A stretch of 64,000 nt of DNA from NCBI RefSeq assembly GCF_034931045.1, contig NZ_JAYGHH010000030.1, positions 1 to 64,000 on the forward strand, in the 5' to 3' direction. Made by a program: the position numbers and the translations under genes. This DNA comes from Nodularia sp034931045. Lineage in GTDB: Bacteria > Cyanobacteriota > Cyanobacteriia > Cyanobacteriales > Nostocaceae. Of this stretch, positions 1 through 9,425 are shown piece by piece. The stretch's first letter is position 1. Every line of letters begins with the position of its first letter. Under the pieces are notes generated by a model. It was not told the DNA's origin and did no database searches. It worked only from the letters and a program-made list of their open reading frames with translations.

Positions 1-1134
1 TTAAAATCCCAAATTTCTCAAATTATTGTTCCGGATTGTACGTGTATTTTGTCCTGATGTTGGGGGAGAATTTAAGGAATTAGACGGCATTTGTTGACTA
101 GGCGATCGCCAAATTAAATTACCATTTTGATCAGCTACCACTGGGGATATCTGTGTAAAATTATGAGGATTGGGAATTGGAGGCTGAATAGTAGAGTAGG
201 GTTCCATATTAGTTTGTACGCCAGTTGGCATACCATAGCTAACAGGTGGTGTCAAGGTTGTGGGCTGTACTGGGTTAGGCAATCCTTGGATATTATTGAC
301 ATTATTGAATGAGTTTGGCGGTAGGTTATTTGGTACAGCTACAGTTGCTTGAATACCAGTCGGCGAATTTAACCCGGTTCTAGGTAAACTGTTGTTAGGC
401 TGGATTGGCATAACTCCAACCGAGGAAGTTTGTCCTAAAGCATTGATTGGATTGACAGTCTCACCATTTAAACTAGGCAAAGTTTGGTTGCTTGATTGAT
501 TAAGTGGTGTTGGTAAAAAACTCCCTGAGTCATTATTTTGACTATTGTCGGTTTGATTAACGCCAACACCTGATAGATAAGATGTTGCTGTTGTTCCTGT
601 TGGTTGTAATGAAGTGCCTAAAGAGTTAATACCTAAAAACTGATTACCAATATTCACCCCACCCGGCTGCAACAAGTTTTTAGCTTCTGAAATAAAAGGA
701 TTCTGCCCTGGAAGTGCAGAAGTGCTATTAAATGTACCTGCTGCCGGATTTAATCCTGCACTGTTAGAAGATTGTTTTTTGTTAACTTCCTTGAGTAAAT
801 TGTTGTTATTCTTGGGCTGAGATTTTGCAGGAGGAAGATTAACTATAATCGGCAGATTTCCCTGCTCTAAATCTTTAAACAAAACTGGTAAATTATCAAT
901 ATCTGCTGCAACGGCTTTGTCTTCTGCGGAAATAGCAGAATTATCACCCTCAAGGGCAGTAACTTCTTCGTCTTGATTGTAAATAAACAGATTTGGGTTA
1001 TACCAGTACTCCCGAATTACCAGGCCGATGACAGATAAAAAAATTGCTGTTCCCCAAATACTAGGTCTGGTTAAATTTAATAACCTGGCTTTGAGATAAC
1101 GTAAATAGGCAGGAGGATAATGACGATTTGGCAT
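1..1134 (-). CDS. Asn/Pro/Gln-rich single-pass membrane protein, function unknown
   Basis: A 377-residue protein whose stop codon is the first three bases of the window, so it is complete. After a basic N-terminus there is one hydrophobic segment at about residues 27-40, followed by a long low-complexity region rich in Asn, Pro, Ser, Gln and Thr. This suggests an inner-membrane anchor with a disordered periplasmic tail. No enzymatic motif is visible. It is the last gene of a minus-strand series behind LPS-export genes, so an envelope role is possible, but that is inference from position only. The product cannot be named. Confidence 0.7.
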   Translation of the reverse strand: MPNRHYPPAYLRYLKARLLNLTRPSIWGTAIFLSVIGLVIREYWYNPNLFIYNQDEEVTALEGDNSAISAEDKAVAADIDNLPVLFKDLEQGNLPIIVNLPPAKSQPKNNNNLLKEVNKKQSSNSAGLNPAAGTFNSTSALPGQNPFISEAKNLLQPGGVNIGNQFLGINSLGTSLQPTGTTATSYLSGVGVNQTDNSQNNDSGSFLPTPLNQSSNQTLPSLNGETVNPINALGQTSSVGVMPIQPNNSLPRTGLNSPTGIQATVAVPNNLPPNSFNNVNNIQGLPNPVQPTTLTPPVSYGMPTGVQTNMEPYSTIQPPIPNPHNFTQISPVVADQNGNLIWRSPSQQMPSNSLNSPPTSGQNTRTIRNNNLRNLGF

Positions 1135-1474
1135 AATAAGTGCTGAGTGCTGGATAGAACTAAGTATGAGTGAGTATGGCTACGCCAATCCAGCTATAAC
1201 AGATATACTCAATTACAAACAATAATTTTAATAAACCCGCCCCTATGTCAAGGCTTTGAGGAATCAAGAATATCCTCACTTCCTTGGCGGTTGCTATAAC
1301 TTTATAGTACCTTTCGACTCATTAAAATTATCACTCCCTAACATTTCTCTATATTGACACTGCTATATAAATACTAAACAAAGCTATACATTTACTTCTT
1401 ACGTCAAAGGGAGCATGGGAGCGGTTATCCCTCGGTAAGCTTTCATAGCTCTCCCCGCGCCCCTGGCTCTTCGC
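1135..1474. other. intergenic region with one MITE-like repeat
   Basis: 340 bases between the Asn/Pro-rich gene and the LptF-like gene. It holds one copy of the GGGGCGGGT repeat family (about 1172-1246) followed by that family's usual flank containing CAAGGCTTTGAG. I see no ORF or RNA gene. Confidence 0.6.
1172..1246. repeat. MITE-like repeat, GGGGCGGGT family, copy A
   Basis: One end reads TATGGCTACGCC and the other ACCCGCCCCTA, with an AT-rich interior containing AATAATTTTAATAAACCC. The same ends and interior recur at 5426, 30414, 36435, 39472 and 59051. Noncoding, no transposase; probably a small non-autonomous or palindromic dispersed element. Confidence 0.65.
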
Positions 1475-2650
1475 TCAACGTTCAGCAACCCGCATCAATA
1501 AAAATAAACCTACCCCTAAAAACAGGAAATTAGGTAGCCAAGCTCCCATAAAGGAAGATAAAACACCGGCTTGTCCCATTGCACCACTGATAAAGAAAAT
1601 TAAATAATAAGTAAAAATTACTATGACACTCACACCAAAACTCGTGCCTTTTCCGCTACGTTGGGGTCTGCTTCCCATCGCTGCACCTACCAAGCCAAAG
1701 ACTACGCAGACAAATGGCAAAGAAAATTTTTGTTGAATACGTACTTGCAGTTTACGAATTTTTTGCCTATCGCCGCCAATACGTTCGATTTCTAATTGTT
1801 CTAAAGATTCAGCAATATTCATTTCGCCATAGTCTCGGCTTCTTTCAACTAAATTTAATGGTGTGCGAGGTAGTTGTAACTGCTGATGTTCAAATCTTAA
1901 AATGTTGCGATAGGAGCGGTCAGGAGCTACTAAATAAACCGTACCATCGTAAAAATCCCAAACGTTTTGAGAAGCATTCCACTGGGCAGAATTTGATACG
2001 ACAATTTGATTCAAACCTTCTGTGGTGCGGTCGATAATTGTTAAACCATTCATCTGCTTACCATCAAATTGGTCAGCATAAAATAAGCGTGACAATATCC
2101 TATTTTTGCTACCATCTGGCTGCTCAACGTCTCGATATTCGGGATAAAAGATATTTGACTGTTGAAAAGTTGGTTTGTCTGACTTGAGGGCTTTTTCTAG
2201 GGTAATAGTTGCTTGGTAATTTGCGGCTGGTGCTATTTGTTCATTAAAAACGAATGTCATACCTGTCACCAACAGACTCAACATCACAGCCGTTAGCACC
2301 ATGCGATAGACACTTACTCCACAGCCACGCATAGCAATTAGTTCGCTCTCACTCGAAAGACGACTATAAGTCATCAAAGTAGCCAGCAGCGTAGACATGG
2401 GAAAGGCTAAAACAATAAAATTGGGGAATTTCAGTAAAAAAACCTGAATTGCAACGCTGATTGGCAATCCAGATTCCACTATTCGCCTCACTAACTCAAA
2501 CACAGCATCAATGGTGACACCCAGGGATGAAAATGCCCCCACACCAAATAAAAATGGTGCTACCAATTCTTTAGTCAGGTAGCGGTCCATGAGCGTAAAA
2601 GGCAACAGCGAATTGAGGCTGTATAAAGAATTGAGCTTCTTTGAGATCAT
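1475..2650 (-). CDS. LptF/LptG family permease (YjgP/YjgQ)
   Basis: A 391-residue membrane protein of the LptF/LptG family, which forms the inner-membrane part of the LPS exporter with the LptB ATPase. It has the family layout: three hydrophobic helices in the first ~130 residues (with the sequence MDRYLTKELVAPFLFG), a soluble periplasmic beta-jellyroll-type middle part (about 140-300), and three C-terminal helices. Length is close to the family norm. The start at 2650 is used; an in-frame ATG at 2590 (MDRYLTKE) would also give a complete protein. Cyanobacteria often carry one such permease, so whether to call it LptF or LptG is open. It lies downstream of lptB and the LptA-like gene on the same strand. 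Confidence 0.85.
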   Translation of the reverse strand: MISKKLNSLYSLNSLLPFTLMDRYLTKELVAPFLFGVGAFSSLGVTIDAVFELVRRIVESGLPISVAIQVFLLKFPNFIVLAFPMSTLLATLMTYSRLSSESELIAMRGCGVSVYRMVLTAVMLSLLVTGMTFVFNEQIAPAANYQATITLEKALKSDKPTFQQSNIFYPEYRDVEQPDGSKNRILSRLFYADQFDGKQMNGLTIIDRTTEGLNQIVVSNSAQWNASQNVWDFYDGTVYLVAPDRSYRNILRFEHQQLQLPRTPLNLVERSRDYGEMNIAESLEQLEIERIGGDRQKIRKLQVRIQQKFSLPFVCVVFGLVGAAMGSRPQRSGKGTSFGVSVIVIFTYYLIFFISGAMGQAGVLSSFMGAWLPNFLFLGVGLFLLMRVAER

Positions 2651-2950
2651 AAGGAACTATCAAAATTAAGTATGGACACCCTAGCACCGCTACGCGGAAG
2701 TCAAAAGTCAAAAGTCAAAAGTCAAAAGGCTTATAAATAGGCTTTTGATTTATTTAGAATGGTGGTTTTATTTACGCCAAGCTGTATTAGGCATAGCAAA
2801 GCACAAGTATTTCCTTGATAATTATCAGAAATTCGAGATTTATTTGTAGTTCCTCTGTTAGTCTCCTAATTTATTCCATGACAAAATCTGATGATTTTCA
2901 TTAATTAAGTTTTAATCAAAAATTAAACAATTAAAGTATTCATGACGAAT
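2651..2950. other. intergenic region with a CTAGTAC-family element
   Basis: 300 bases between lptB and the LptF/G-like gene. It contains a CTAGTAC-family inverted-repeat element (about 2681-2790) with an internal heptamer array. Nothing else is recognised in it. Confidence 0.6.
2681..2790. repeat. MITE-like repeat, CTAGTAC family, with GTCAAAA heptamer array
   Basis: The left end reads CTAGCACCGCTACGCGGAAG and the right end TTTACGCCAAGCTGTATTAG, an imperfect inverted repeat. Inside, 2700-2728 has four tandem copies of GTCAAAA. Related elements occur at 7854, 44901 and 46145. Tandem heptamers of this kind are typical of heterocystous cyanobacterial genomes. Confidence 0.65.
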
Positions 2951-3679
2951 TTAAGCTTGAAAGTTATCTCCCAAATAGTATTGCCGGACTAGGGGATTAT
3001 TATAAAGTTCTTCAGGATTACCAAAAGCGAGGATTTGTCCTTCACGCATAATATAGGCACGGTCTGTAATGGCTAAGGTTTCGCGGACATTGTGGTCTGT
3101 TATTAATATACCCATGCCGCGATCGCTTAGTTGTGCGACAATGTTTTGAATCTCAGAAACTGCGATGGGATCTACACCCGCAAATGGTTCATCCAAAAAT
3201 AAGAATTTCGGGCCTTCTCTTCCCGCAGCTAACGCCCTAGCTAATTCTGTCCGTCGTCTTTCCCCTCCAGAAAGTTGAATTCCTTTACTATTAGCGACTT
3301 TTTCCAGGCGAAATTCGTGCAGTAGAGCTTGCATTCGTCTTGACCATTCCCATCGTGGGACATTAGTTTGTTCTAGCACCAAGAGAATATTCTCCTGTAC
3401 TGAAAGTTGGCGAAAAACACTTGGTTCTTGAGCTAAATAGCCAATGCCTAACTGCGCTCTTTTGTGCATAGGCATTGCAGTTATTTCCATACTATCCAGC
3501 CAGACTTTCCCCTGATTGGGCTTTTCTAAGCCTGTAGCAATATAAAAGGTTGTCGTTTTACCCGCACCATTGGGGCCGAGTAACCCAACCACTTCACCCT
3601 GAGAAATAGAAAGGTTGACGCGATTAACGATATTTCGCTTACCGTAAGATTTGTGAATATTTTCTAAAACAATTTTCAC
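2951..3679 (-). CDS. lptB: LPS export ABC transporter ATP-binding protein LptB
   Basis: A 242-residue cytoplasmic ATPase that powers LPS extraction from the inner membrane. Walker A is GPNGAGKTT near residues 35-43, the ABC signature is LSGGERRR, Walker B is FLFLDEPFAG followed by VDP, and the switch histidine lies in ITDHNVRET. The DEPFAGVDP and DHNVRETL motifs are typical of LptB rather than other small ABC ATPases. It sits between an LptA-like gene and the LptF/G permease, all on the minus strand, supporting the assignment. The family is also close to branched-chain amino acid ATPases, but context excludes those. Confidence 0.93.
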   Translation of the reverse strand: MKIVLENIHKSYGKRNIVNRVNLSISQGEVVGLLGPNGAGKTTTFYIATGLEKPNQGKVWLDSMEITAMPMHKRAQLGIGYLAQEPSVFRQLSVQENILLVLEQTNVPRWEWSRRMQALLHEFRLEKVANSKGIQLSGGERRRTELARALAAGREGPKFLFLDEPFAGVDPIAVSEIQNIVAQLSDRGMGILITDHNVRETLAITDRAYIMREGQILAFGNPEELYNNPLVRQYYLGDNFQA

Positions 3680-3837
3680 GATTCGCGCCTATTTTGGTCA
3701 TTGGTCATTGGGAAGTTATCGTCTTCTGCACCCTGTACCCCTTGCCTTTTATTGGTCATTTGGGGTGCATACCCTGACTACGCTATGTTAGCTATAGTGC
3801 TTTTGGTTAACTAATGACTCGGCATAGGGGATTGATA

Positions 3838-4296
3838 CTAATTAGATTGTCTACCAACTTCGGTATCATTCACCATGTAGGTGGACTCTACCTGACGGTT
3901 GGATTGAGGTAACGCCAGAAAACGTCCTTCGTCAATGAGATAAGTCACTTTTTCCGCACGGATACTATTGACTCCCTCTTGTAAAATATAAACGTTCCCA
4001 CTCAAATCAATGCGGCGTTCCTGACTAAAAAATTGTGCTTGAGCAGCTGTTGCTTTAATCTGGCGAGCAGGATACAACATTTGCACGTTACCGCGAGCTG
4101 TTGCTACTTGAGTGTTGGCGTTATATTCTTGCACATCAGCGCTGATGGTAAGGGGGCTATTTTGTTTAGAGGCCTGTGCAGTAGCAGTTTGGACATGAGT
4201 CGGAAATGTAAAAGTACCCAAGAGTGCAGCTGGTAGCATCAAGATTAATCCCAGGCGACGCATTTGTGATCCGGGTAATTGATAACAGGACATCAT
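3838..4296 (-). CDS. LptA/OstA-like periplasmic LPS transport protein
   Basis: A 152-residue exported protein with an OstA-like (LptA/LptC beta-jellyroll) domain. The N-terminus is a signal peptide (hydrophobic LGLILMLPAALLGTF, cleavage probably after ATA). The core has the repeating strand pattern of the family: ADVQEYNANTQVATARGNVQ, then IDLSGNVYILQEGVNSI and then KVTYLIDEGRF. An internal ATG at 4263 (MRRLGLIL) gives a more typical signal peptide and may be the true start. It precedes lptB by 158 bases on the same strand, so it is probably the bridge component of the exporter. LptA and LptC cannot be separated by sight. Confidence 0.8.
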   Translation of the reverse strand: MMSCYQLPGSQMRRLGLILMLPAALLGTFTFPTHVQTATAQASKQNSPLTISADVQEYNANTQVATARGNVQMLYPARQIKATAAQAQFFSQERRIDLSGNVYILQEGVNSIRAEKVTYLIDEGRFLALPQSNRQVESTYMVNDTEVGRQSN

Positions 4297-4549
4297 AATT
4301 GTAATTACGAGGTTAGGATATTAGCTTGTATATTGACTATCTCAATTTTTTTCTCCAAAAATCTACATTCTGGAGTAATTTGGGATCATCACTTGGAGGA
4401 TTGACGCTGTGTCAAGCCTTAAGGTTTCGCCAATATCCACATTTATAGCAGTCTTGAATTGATTTTTATCATGGATGATTTTTGAGAGAGTATCCCCAAA
4501 GCCTGCATTCCCAGCTCAGGCCGGGAACGAGTCCATGAGGGGGTTAACT

Positions 4550-4942
4550 TTACGGGTTAATTAGCACAATTTTGGGGGAAGGCAAAGCCTGAAGATTATC
4601 CAAGTCACCAGCACTAAACTTTTCTGCTCCCATTTGCTGTAGTTCTGACAACAGTGCTGCACTCTGATTCAATAACTCGTCTACATCAATGTTGCTGTAA
4701 ACAGATGGGTAACGCCGCAGGCGACTGCTGCCTTCTCCCAGTAAAATTACTGCACCTCGCCAATTACGGTTTCCCAAATGATATTGTGCGACAGCAATTT
4801 GCAGAATGCCTTGATAAAAGGTTTTTTCTGGTTCGCTGGCTTCTATCCACAAGGCTTCTAAAGTGTCATGACAAGCATAGAACTGTCCAGAATTAAACTG
4901 TTCTACTCCTTGCCAAAACTCTGGGGGGATAATTTCACTCAT
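4550..4942 (-). CDS. DUF309 domain protein
   Basis: A 130-residue soluble helical protein. The family signature is visible as FNSGQFYACHDTLEALWIE near the N-terminus, then FYQGILQIAVAQYHL and the AVILLGEGSSRLRRYP stretch, which match DUF309. The biochemical role of the family is unknown. Its start overlaps the stop of ftrC by four bases, so the two genes are very probably translated from one mRNA. The coupling to a redox enzyme gene is a hint, not proof, of related function. Confidence 0.85.
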   Translation of the reverse strand: MSEIIPPEFWQGVEQFNSGQFYACHDTLEALWIEASEPEKTFYQGILQIAVAQYHLGNRNWRGAVILLGEGSSRLRRYPSVYSNIDVDELLNQSAALLSELQQMGAEKFSAGDLDNLQALPSPKIVLINP

Positions 4943-5304
4943 CCCATGCTGTCTCGCACTTCTTTAATGGTTTCTAAAGTAATTTCTTGTTTTTCTCCAG
5001 CAAACTCGTTATCTGGGGTCAGAAATAGCATACAATGGCACTCCTTGCGTTCCCTCATGGGTACACAGGGACAATTCCAATATGTAGCATGAACTTCGGC
5101 TTCTTTGTCTTCGTAGTGGCGACAGGGACACAAAGGCGCACCTAAATCGTCTTTATGTTTTGCTAGTCCTTCAATCACGACTGCGGTTACAGAAGGTTCA
5201 GAACAGAAGTATGTTCCAGTTCGTTTAGCATACTGTTCGGAAAAGTGCCGCATTGCCTCAAGGCTTTTATCTGTGGATGTTGTGTTATTTTCTGATGAGA
5301 TCAT
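4939..5304 (-). CDS. ftrC: ferredoxin-thioredoxin reductase, catalytic (beta) subunit
   Basis: A 121-residue [4Fe-4S] enzyme subunit that passes electrons from photosynthetically reduced ferredoxin to thioredoxin and so links light to enzyme regulation. All family cysteines are visible: C34, the CPC pair 59/61, the CPC pair 78/80 and the CHC pair 89/91, in the family spacing. The frame is open upstream to 5385, but the ATG at 5304 (MISSENNTTSTDKSLEAMR) gives the normal cyanobacterial N-terminus and length and is preferred. It overlaps the DUF309 gene by four bases. The variable subunit gene is not in this window. Confidence 0.95.
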   Translation of the reverse strand: MISSENNTTSTDKSLEAMRHFSEQYAKRTGTYFCSEPSVTAVVIEGLAKHKDDLGAPLCPCRHYEDKEAEVHATYWNCPCVPMRERKECHCMLFLTPDNEFAGEKQEITLETIKEVRDSMG

Positions 5305-5425
5305 ATTGGATCGGCGCTCATAATTTAAATATTTCTTTGCATTGTACCTCAGCCTTACGGGGCTATTGCTGGGGGATTTCCCCAACTTGAATAAATCGAA
5401 ATCAAAAATCTGGGATATTCAGAGT

Positions 5426-5512
5426 TATAGCAAAGTGCTGAGTAAGAACCGAGTCGGGACGGGTTGATTAAAATTATTATTAGTCATTTGGCGTGGCGTA
5501 GTCATACCCGTT
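5426..5512. repeat. MITE-like repeat, GGGGCGGGT family, copy B
   Basis: It begins TATAGCAAAGTGCTGAGT, continues GGGACGGGTTGATTAAAATT, and ends GGCGTGGCGTAGTCATACCCG. It finishes three bases from the stop codon of the DUF58 gene. The same outer end (TATAGCAAA / TTTGCTATA) is found at copy D and at 46253-46347. Confidence 0.6.
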
Positions 5513-5514
5513 GA

Positions 5515-6690
5515 CTATAAACGTAATGACTTTTGCAGTTGCGGTTGCAGTTCTTGTTCGTTCTGTACCACTATGCCAGGATAGTCTCGATTAACTACCG
5601 CTTCTTCAGTTGGTGAAGTCAGATTCTGCCATAATACCCAACGACTGCCTTGTGTTAGGGAAGTCAGGCTTAAAGGGTTTTGAGTTAGCCAAATTAAGGC
5701 TTGGCTTTGACGTTCGGCAAAGTTGCGATCGCTTGTGCTAATTTCTTCTTGATATGTGGTTGCTGCTAAGGTTTCTAAAACTACGCGATCGCCTTTAACT
5801 AAACCTGTGGATGCTGTCCATAATTGTACTTGCATTTGCTGGCGTTGGGCATAAAAATACAACGATGCGGCGGCAATTACGGCTTGTTCAAAGTTATCTG
5901 TTTCCCAATTCCCCGCACTGTCAAGGGCAATGATTATATCTTGTCCACCTGTAACTATTTCTAACTCCCGTACCCGAAATTCCCCGTAACGAGCGCTTGT
6001 CCGCCAGTGAATTAGCCGAGTAGGATCGCCCATGCGGTATGGACGGAGCGATCGCACTAATCCAGATGTTGCTGTCTGTAAAGGTCTACCACGGGGATCA
6101 CCTCGTCTGCTCTCTTCTTGCCCCATTTCATCCACTAGAGGGCAGGTAGCCAAAGGTAATACGGTGGGATAGACAATGGCTGTAGCTGCACAATGACGCT
6201 GACGGCGACACCAAAATAATCCTAAAGGCTCACCAGTACCTAATTCGACTGTATGCCAGCGATATATTCCTCGTTGCGAAGTTGGTTGATAGTATACCCA
6301 ACGGTAACTGCTTTGACGGTTAATTGTTTCAATAACCGTTTTAACTGGTTTTCCTAAGACAAATGGTAATATATCCTCGACTTGGAACAAGCTGACAGGG
6401 TGCTGTGTTTGATTGCAGATTTCTAATTCCACTGTCAAGTCATCCCCTGCTGAGACAGGTTGCATGGGGCGACGTTTGACCAATAAACCCACAAGCGATC
6501 GCGGGGGCAAAAAAGCAGCTATACCTAAAAGTGCAAAGCTAATGCCACTAATAGCATATAGCCAGCCCGCCATAGTATTCACAGCAGCTCCAAAAAAACA
6601 AATAGCAATTCCTCCTAACACCCACCCGCTATGTGCAGGGGCAATAGCATGGGTTTCTAACCAATTAGTGATCGGCTTAATTATTTTCAT
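5515..6690 (-). CDS. DUF58 domain protein
   Basis: A 391-residue protein with two hydrophobic helices near the N-terminus (about residues 22-65) and a large soluble part. The DUF58 hallmark is visible as LRPYRMGDPTRLIHWRTSAR, followed by RELEIVTGGQDIIIALD, a vWA-like segment. DUF58 proteins are often encoded beside MoxR-type AAA ATPases and are thought to assist protein maturation, but no MoxR gene is adjacent here. It stands alone on the minus strand, with a repeat element directly at its 3' end. Confidence 0.85.
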   Translation of the reverse strand: MKIIKPITNWLETHAIAPAHSGWVLGGIAICFFGAAVNTMAGWLYAISGISFALLGIAAFLPPRSLVGLLVKRRPMQPVSAGDDLTVELEICNQTQHPVSLFQVEDILPFVLGKPVKTVIETINRQSSYRWVYYQPTSQRGIYRWHTVELGTGEPLGLFWCRRQRHCAATAIVYPTVLPLATCPLVDEMGQEESRRGDPRGRPLQTATSGLVRSLRPYRMGDPTRLIHWRTSARYGEFRVRELEIVTGGQDIIIALDSAGNWETDNFEQAVIAAASLYFYAQRQQMQVQLWTASTGLVKGDRVVLETLAATTYQEEISTSDRNFAERQSQALIWLTQNPLSLTSLTQGSRWVLWQNLTSPTEEAVVNRDYPGIVVQNEQELQPQLQKSLRL

Positions 6691-6790
6691 GTTTCTTTTT
6701 TAACCCAAATTACCTAAATTTTGCACTCCAGGCGAAAGTCAAAATTCAAAATTCAAAAGGTTTAATGGTTGCTTTATTTACGCAATGTAT

Positions 6791-6882
6791 TATGGGACTC
6801 CTATTTAAATTTTGATAAAATTCCTTATTCCCTATTCCCTACCTCTACGAATAAATGCAGAAACCAAACCGGATTCCTATAG
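6791..6882. repeat. MITE-like repeat, TATAGGA family, copy 1
   Basis: It starts TATGGGACTCCTATTTAAAT and ends AACCAAACCGGATTCCTATAG, a partial terminal inverted repeat (TATAGGA-TCC). The interior is CT-rich (TTCCCTATTCCCTACC). Copies at 49769 and 60717 share both ends. Confidence 0.65.
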
Positions 6883-7853
6883 TTCCCAGTGATACAAGTC
6901 ACGGCTAATAGGATGAGTAGTATTGTAATTTTTTAAACCAGCAGATTTATTGCTAACAGCGATCGCTATACCCTCAGACTGATTATTAGGGCTGAAACCC
7001 TAGTTTTTACGTTCATTCGCTAAAAATCCTGGTTTAATGATTCACATTATGTTATGATCTGTATTATTCTAGTGTTATGTTTTGTATACTGGCTCTAAGA
7101 TATCGACTAGCAAATTATTTGTTAGTTTAAGCTAAAATAGCTTAATTTAAATCTAGACAGCCAATTAAAACATATTTAGAGTTTACGAGACACACAACCG
7201 TTCCTTAACAAACTTAAACTTTAGTTACAATTCACTCAGATATCTTAAATTTCTGAACTTTCAGGAGCTACTAAGGTAGTTATTTTAAATACTGCGTAGT
7301 AACTTAGGTGAACAAGACAGGAACCATACCCACATTCTTAATGAATGTAATCAATCATCTAATTTTTTAGCCCTTGTATATTTTCAGACTTATACCAAAA
7401 AATAGGTGTCTGATAATTAATTGTGGGGATAATTTCCCACCTCAGTTAGTAAATAGACCATATTTAGTAGTTGAGAAATATAGGAGTTTTGCCAAGTTTC
7501 ACGATGGGAAAGTTGCTATTGTCAAAAACAAGTGGAATTAATTAAAATACGGAAAAATTCCTCAAAGTCCACTGTCATTCTCAGCCAAATAGAATGTAGC
7601 GAGTTTAGCAATATAAGGTTTGATGATCATGCTTAGAAACAGCGAATTAAGAGTTAATCAGGGTTCTCAACTCAAATTAAAGATTGGAGATAAACGATAT
7701 GAACATTTCTCCAGGATAGGATTTTTACGAAATCTCACCATTGGCAAGCCATTAGAATTAAAGATAGTGGAATGAATCTTAATTCAGATGAATCTTTGCC
7801 AATTAGAGTCAAAATACTGAAAAACAAAGTGCCAATGTTATGTCCATAAAAGG

Positions 7854-7945
7854 ACTAGTGCATCTGTGAAGAAGTCAAAAGGCTTTTATTGAGGAATTTT
7901 GAACTTTTGGAAATCCTATGCCTATTTATGCTTTGCTGTACTAGT
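7854..7945. repeat. MITE-like repeat, CTAGTAC family
   Basis: It begins ACTAGTGCATC and ends GCTTTGCTGTACTAGT, with AGTCAAAAGGCTTTTATTGA inside. This matches the ends and interior of the elements at 2681, 44901 and 46145. Confidence 0.55.
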
Positions 7946-8191
7946 TGGCTAATTGAGAGATAATCTCGAATTAGAGGTTAATCCACGTAAAGAAGTTACT
8001 CAAATGAATGGTGTTGTTGAATAACATTACCAGTCAGGAATAAAATGCAGTTTTCTGATTGAAAGCCCATTTTATCGTGCCTTTAATTTCAAAGAATAAA
8101 TAGCATAATTTCTGGCTGGCTTGCATTAGGGTAAATCGGACTTAAATACCGTAATCTCACAATTTTTTTACTTGGAATAAGGTCAACAGAC

Positions 8192-9421
8192 ATGAATAAA
8201 GTACAAGCATCCTTTGAAGCTACAGCCACAGCATTTCACGTAGAAGGGTACGAAAAAATTGATTTTAGTCTTGTCTATGTGAATGGTGCATTTGATCTCA
8301 AAAACCGCGAAATTGCCGATAGCTACGCTAAATTTGGGCGCTGCTTGACTGTGATTGATGCCAATGTTTATGAACTTTATGGCAAGGAGATCAGGTCATA
8401 TTTTAAGCACTATGACATTGAACTCACAGTATTTCCCATCATCATTTCGGAACCAGATAAAAGCCTGGCAACTTTTGAAAAAATTGTTGATGCTTTTTCC
8501 GACTTTGGCTTAGTTCGTAAAGAACCAGTTTTAGTCGTCGGTGGTGGTCTAGTTACTGATGTGGCTGGATTTGCTTGTGCAGCTTACCGTCGTAAGAGTA
8601 ATTACATTCGCATTCCGACCACATTAATTGGTTTAATTGACGCAGGTGTAGCGATTAAGGTAGCAGTGAATCATCGCAAGTTAAAAAATCGCTTGGGAGC
8701 ATATCACGCACCTTTGAAAGTAATTCTGGATTTTTCATTTTTGCAGACCTTGCCCACATCTCAAGTTCGCAATGGGATGGCAGAGTTAGTAAAAATTGCT
8801 GTGGTGTCTAACTCACAAGTGTTTGAACTGCTATACGAATATGGCGAACAACTGCTTTCAACTCACTTCGGATATGTGAATGCGACACCGGAAATTAAAG
8901 AGATTGCCCATACAGTTAACTACGAAGCCATCAAAACCATGCTGGAGTTAGAGACTCCTAACTTGCATGAATTAGACTTGGATCGAGTGATTGCCTATGG
9001 ACACACCTGGAGTCCTACCCTAGAATTAGCGCCTCGCGTACCCCTCTATCATGGTCACGCGGTGAATATAGATATGGCTTTATCTGCAACTATTGCGGCA
9101 CAACGGGGCTATATTCCCACAGGAGAACGCGATCGCATCCTTGATTTAATGAGTAAAATTGGTTTATCTCTGGATCATCCCCTACTGAATAGCGATTTAC
9201 TTTGGGATGCTACCGAGTCTATTAGTCTAACACGAGACGGCAAACAACGGGCAGCTATGCCTCGTCCCATTGGTGAGTGCTTCTTTGTCAATGATTTGAC
9301 CCGTGAAGAACTGGATACAGCTTTGGCTGAACACAAACGTCTTTGTGCTAAATACCCCCGTGGTGGCGCAGGCGTTGACGCATATATTGAAAGTCAAGCA
9401 GCCAAGCTATTGGGAGTGTGA
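8192..9421 (+). CDS. mysA: desmethyl-4-deoxygadusol synthase (MAA biosynthesis, step 1)
   Basis: A 409-residue sugar-phosphate cyclase related to 3-dehydroquinate synthase. In mycosporine-like amino acid (MAA) synthesis it turns sedoheptulose 7-phosphate (or a related precursor) into desmethyl-4-deoxygadusol. The NAD-binding signature GGGLVTDVAGFACAAYRR and the metal-site region (NGMAELVKIAVV, then AYGHTW and LYHGHAVNIDM) are intact. The C-terminus KYPRGGAGVDAYI is typical of the DDGS subfamily rather than AroB. It is the first of four consecutive mys genes; mysB starts four bases after its stop. Function follows from the family and the complete cluster. Confidence 0.95.
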   Translation: MNKVQASFEATATAFHVEGYEKIDFSLVYVNGAFDLKNREIADSYAKFGRCLTVIDANVYELYGKEIRSYFKHYDIELTVFPIIISEPDKSLATFEKIVDAFSDFGLVRKEPVLVVGGGLVTDVAGFACAAYRRKSNYIRIPTTLIGLIDAGVAIKVAVNHRKLKNRLGAYHAPLKVILDFSFLQTLPTSQVRNGMAELVKIAVVSNSQVFELLYEYGEQLLSTHFGYVNATPEIKEIAHTVNYEAIKTMLELETPNLHELDLDRVIAYGHTWSPTLELAPRVPLYHGHAVNIDMALSATIAAQRGYIPTGERDRILDLMSKIGLSLDHPLLNSDLLWDATESISLTRDGKQRAAMPRPIGECFFVNDLTREELDTALAEHKRLCAKYPRGGAGVDAYIESQAAKLLGV

Positions 9422-9425
9422 AGAT

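Larger units (their letters stand above)
6691..8191. other. 1.5-kb intergenic region upstream of the mys cluster
   Basis: No convincing gene. It holds a TATAGGA-family repeat (6791-6882), a CTAGTAC-family repeat (7854-7945), and a hairpin with 8-bp arms TTAAGCTA/TAGCTTAA and a 3-base loop (7127-7145). There is also a 50-codon ORF at 7623-7775 of no recognisable family. Its last ~200 bases must contain the mysA promoter; a purine-rich AATAAGG ends about 7 bases before the mysA ATG. I could not identify the promoter boxes with confidence. Confidence 0.6.

Noticed and set aside
7623..7775. 50-codon ORF starting MIMLRNSELRVNQG upstream of mysA
   Set aside because: No recognisable family, no ribosome-binding site, and its stop runs into a second short frame. 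It could be a gene remnant, but nothing supports that.
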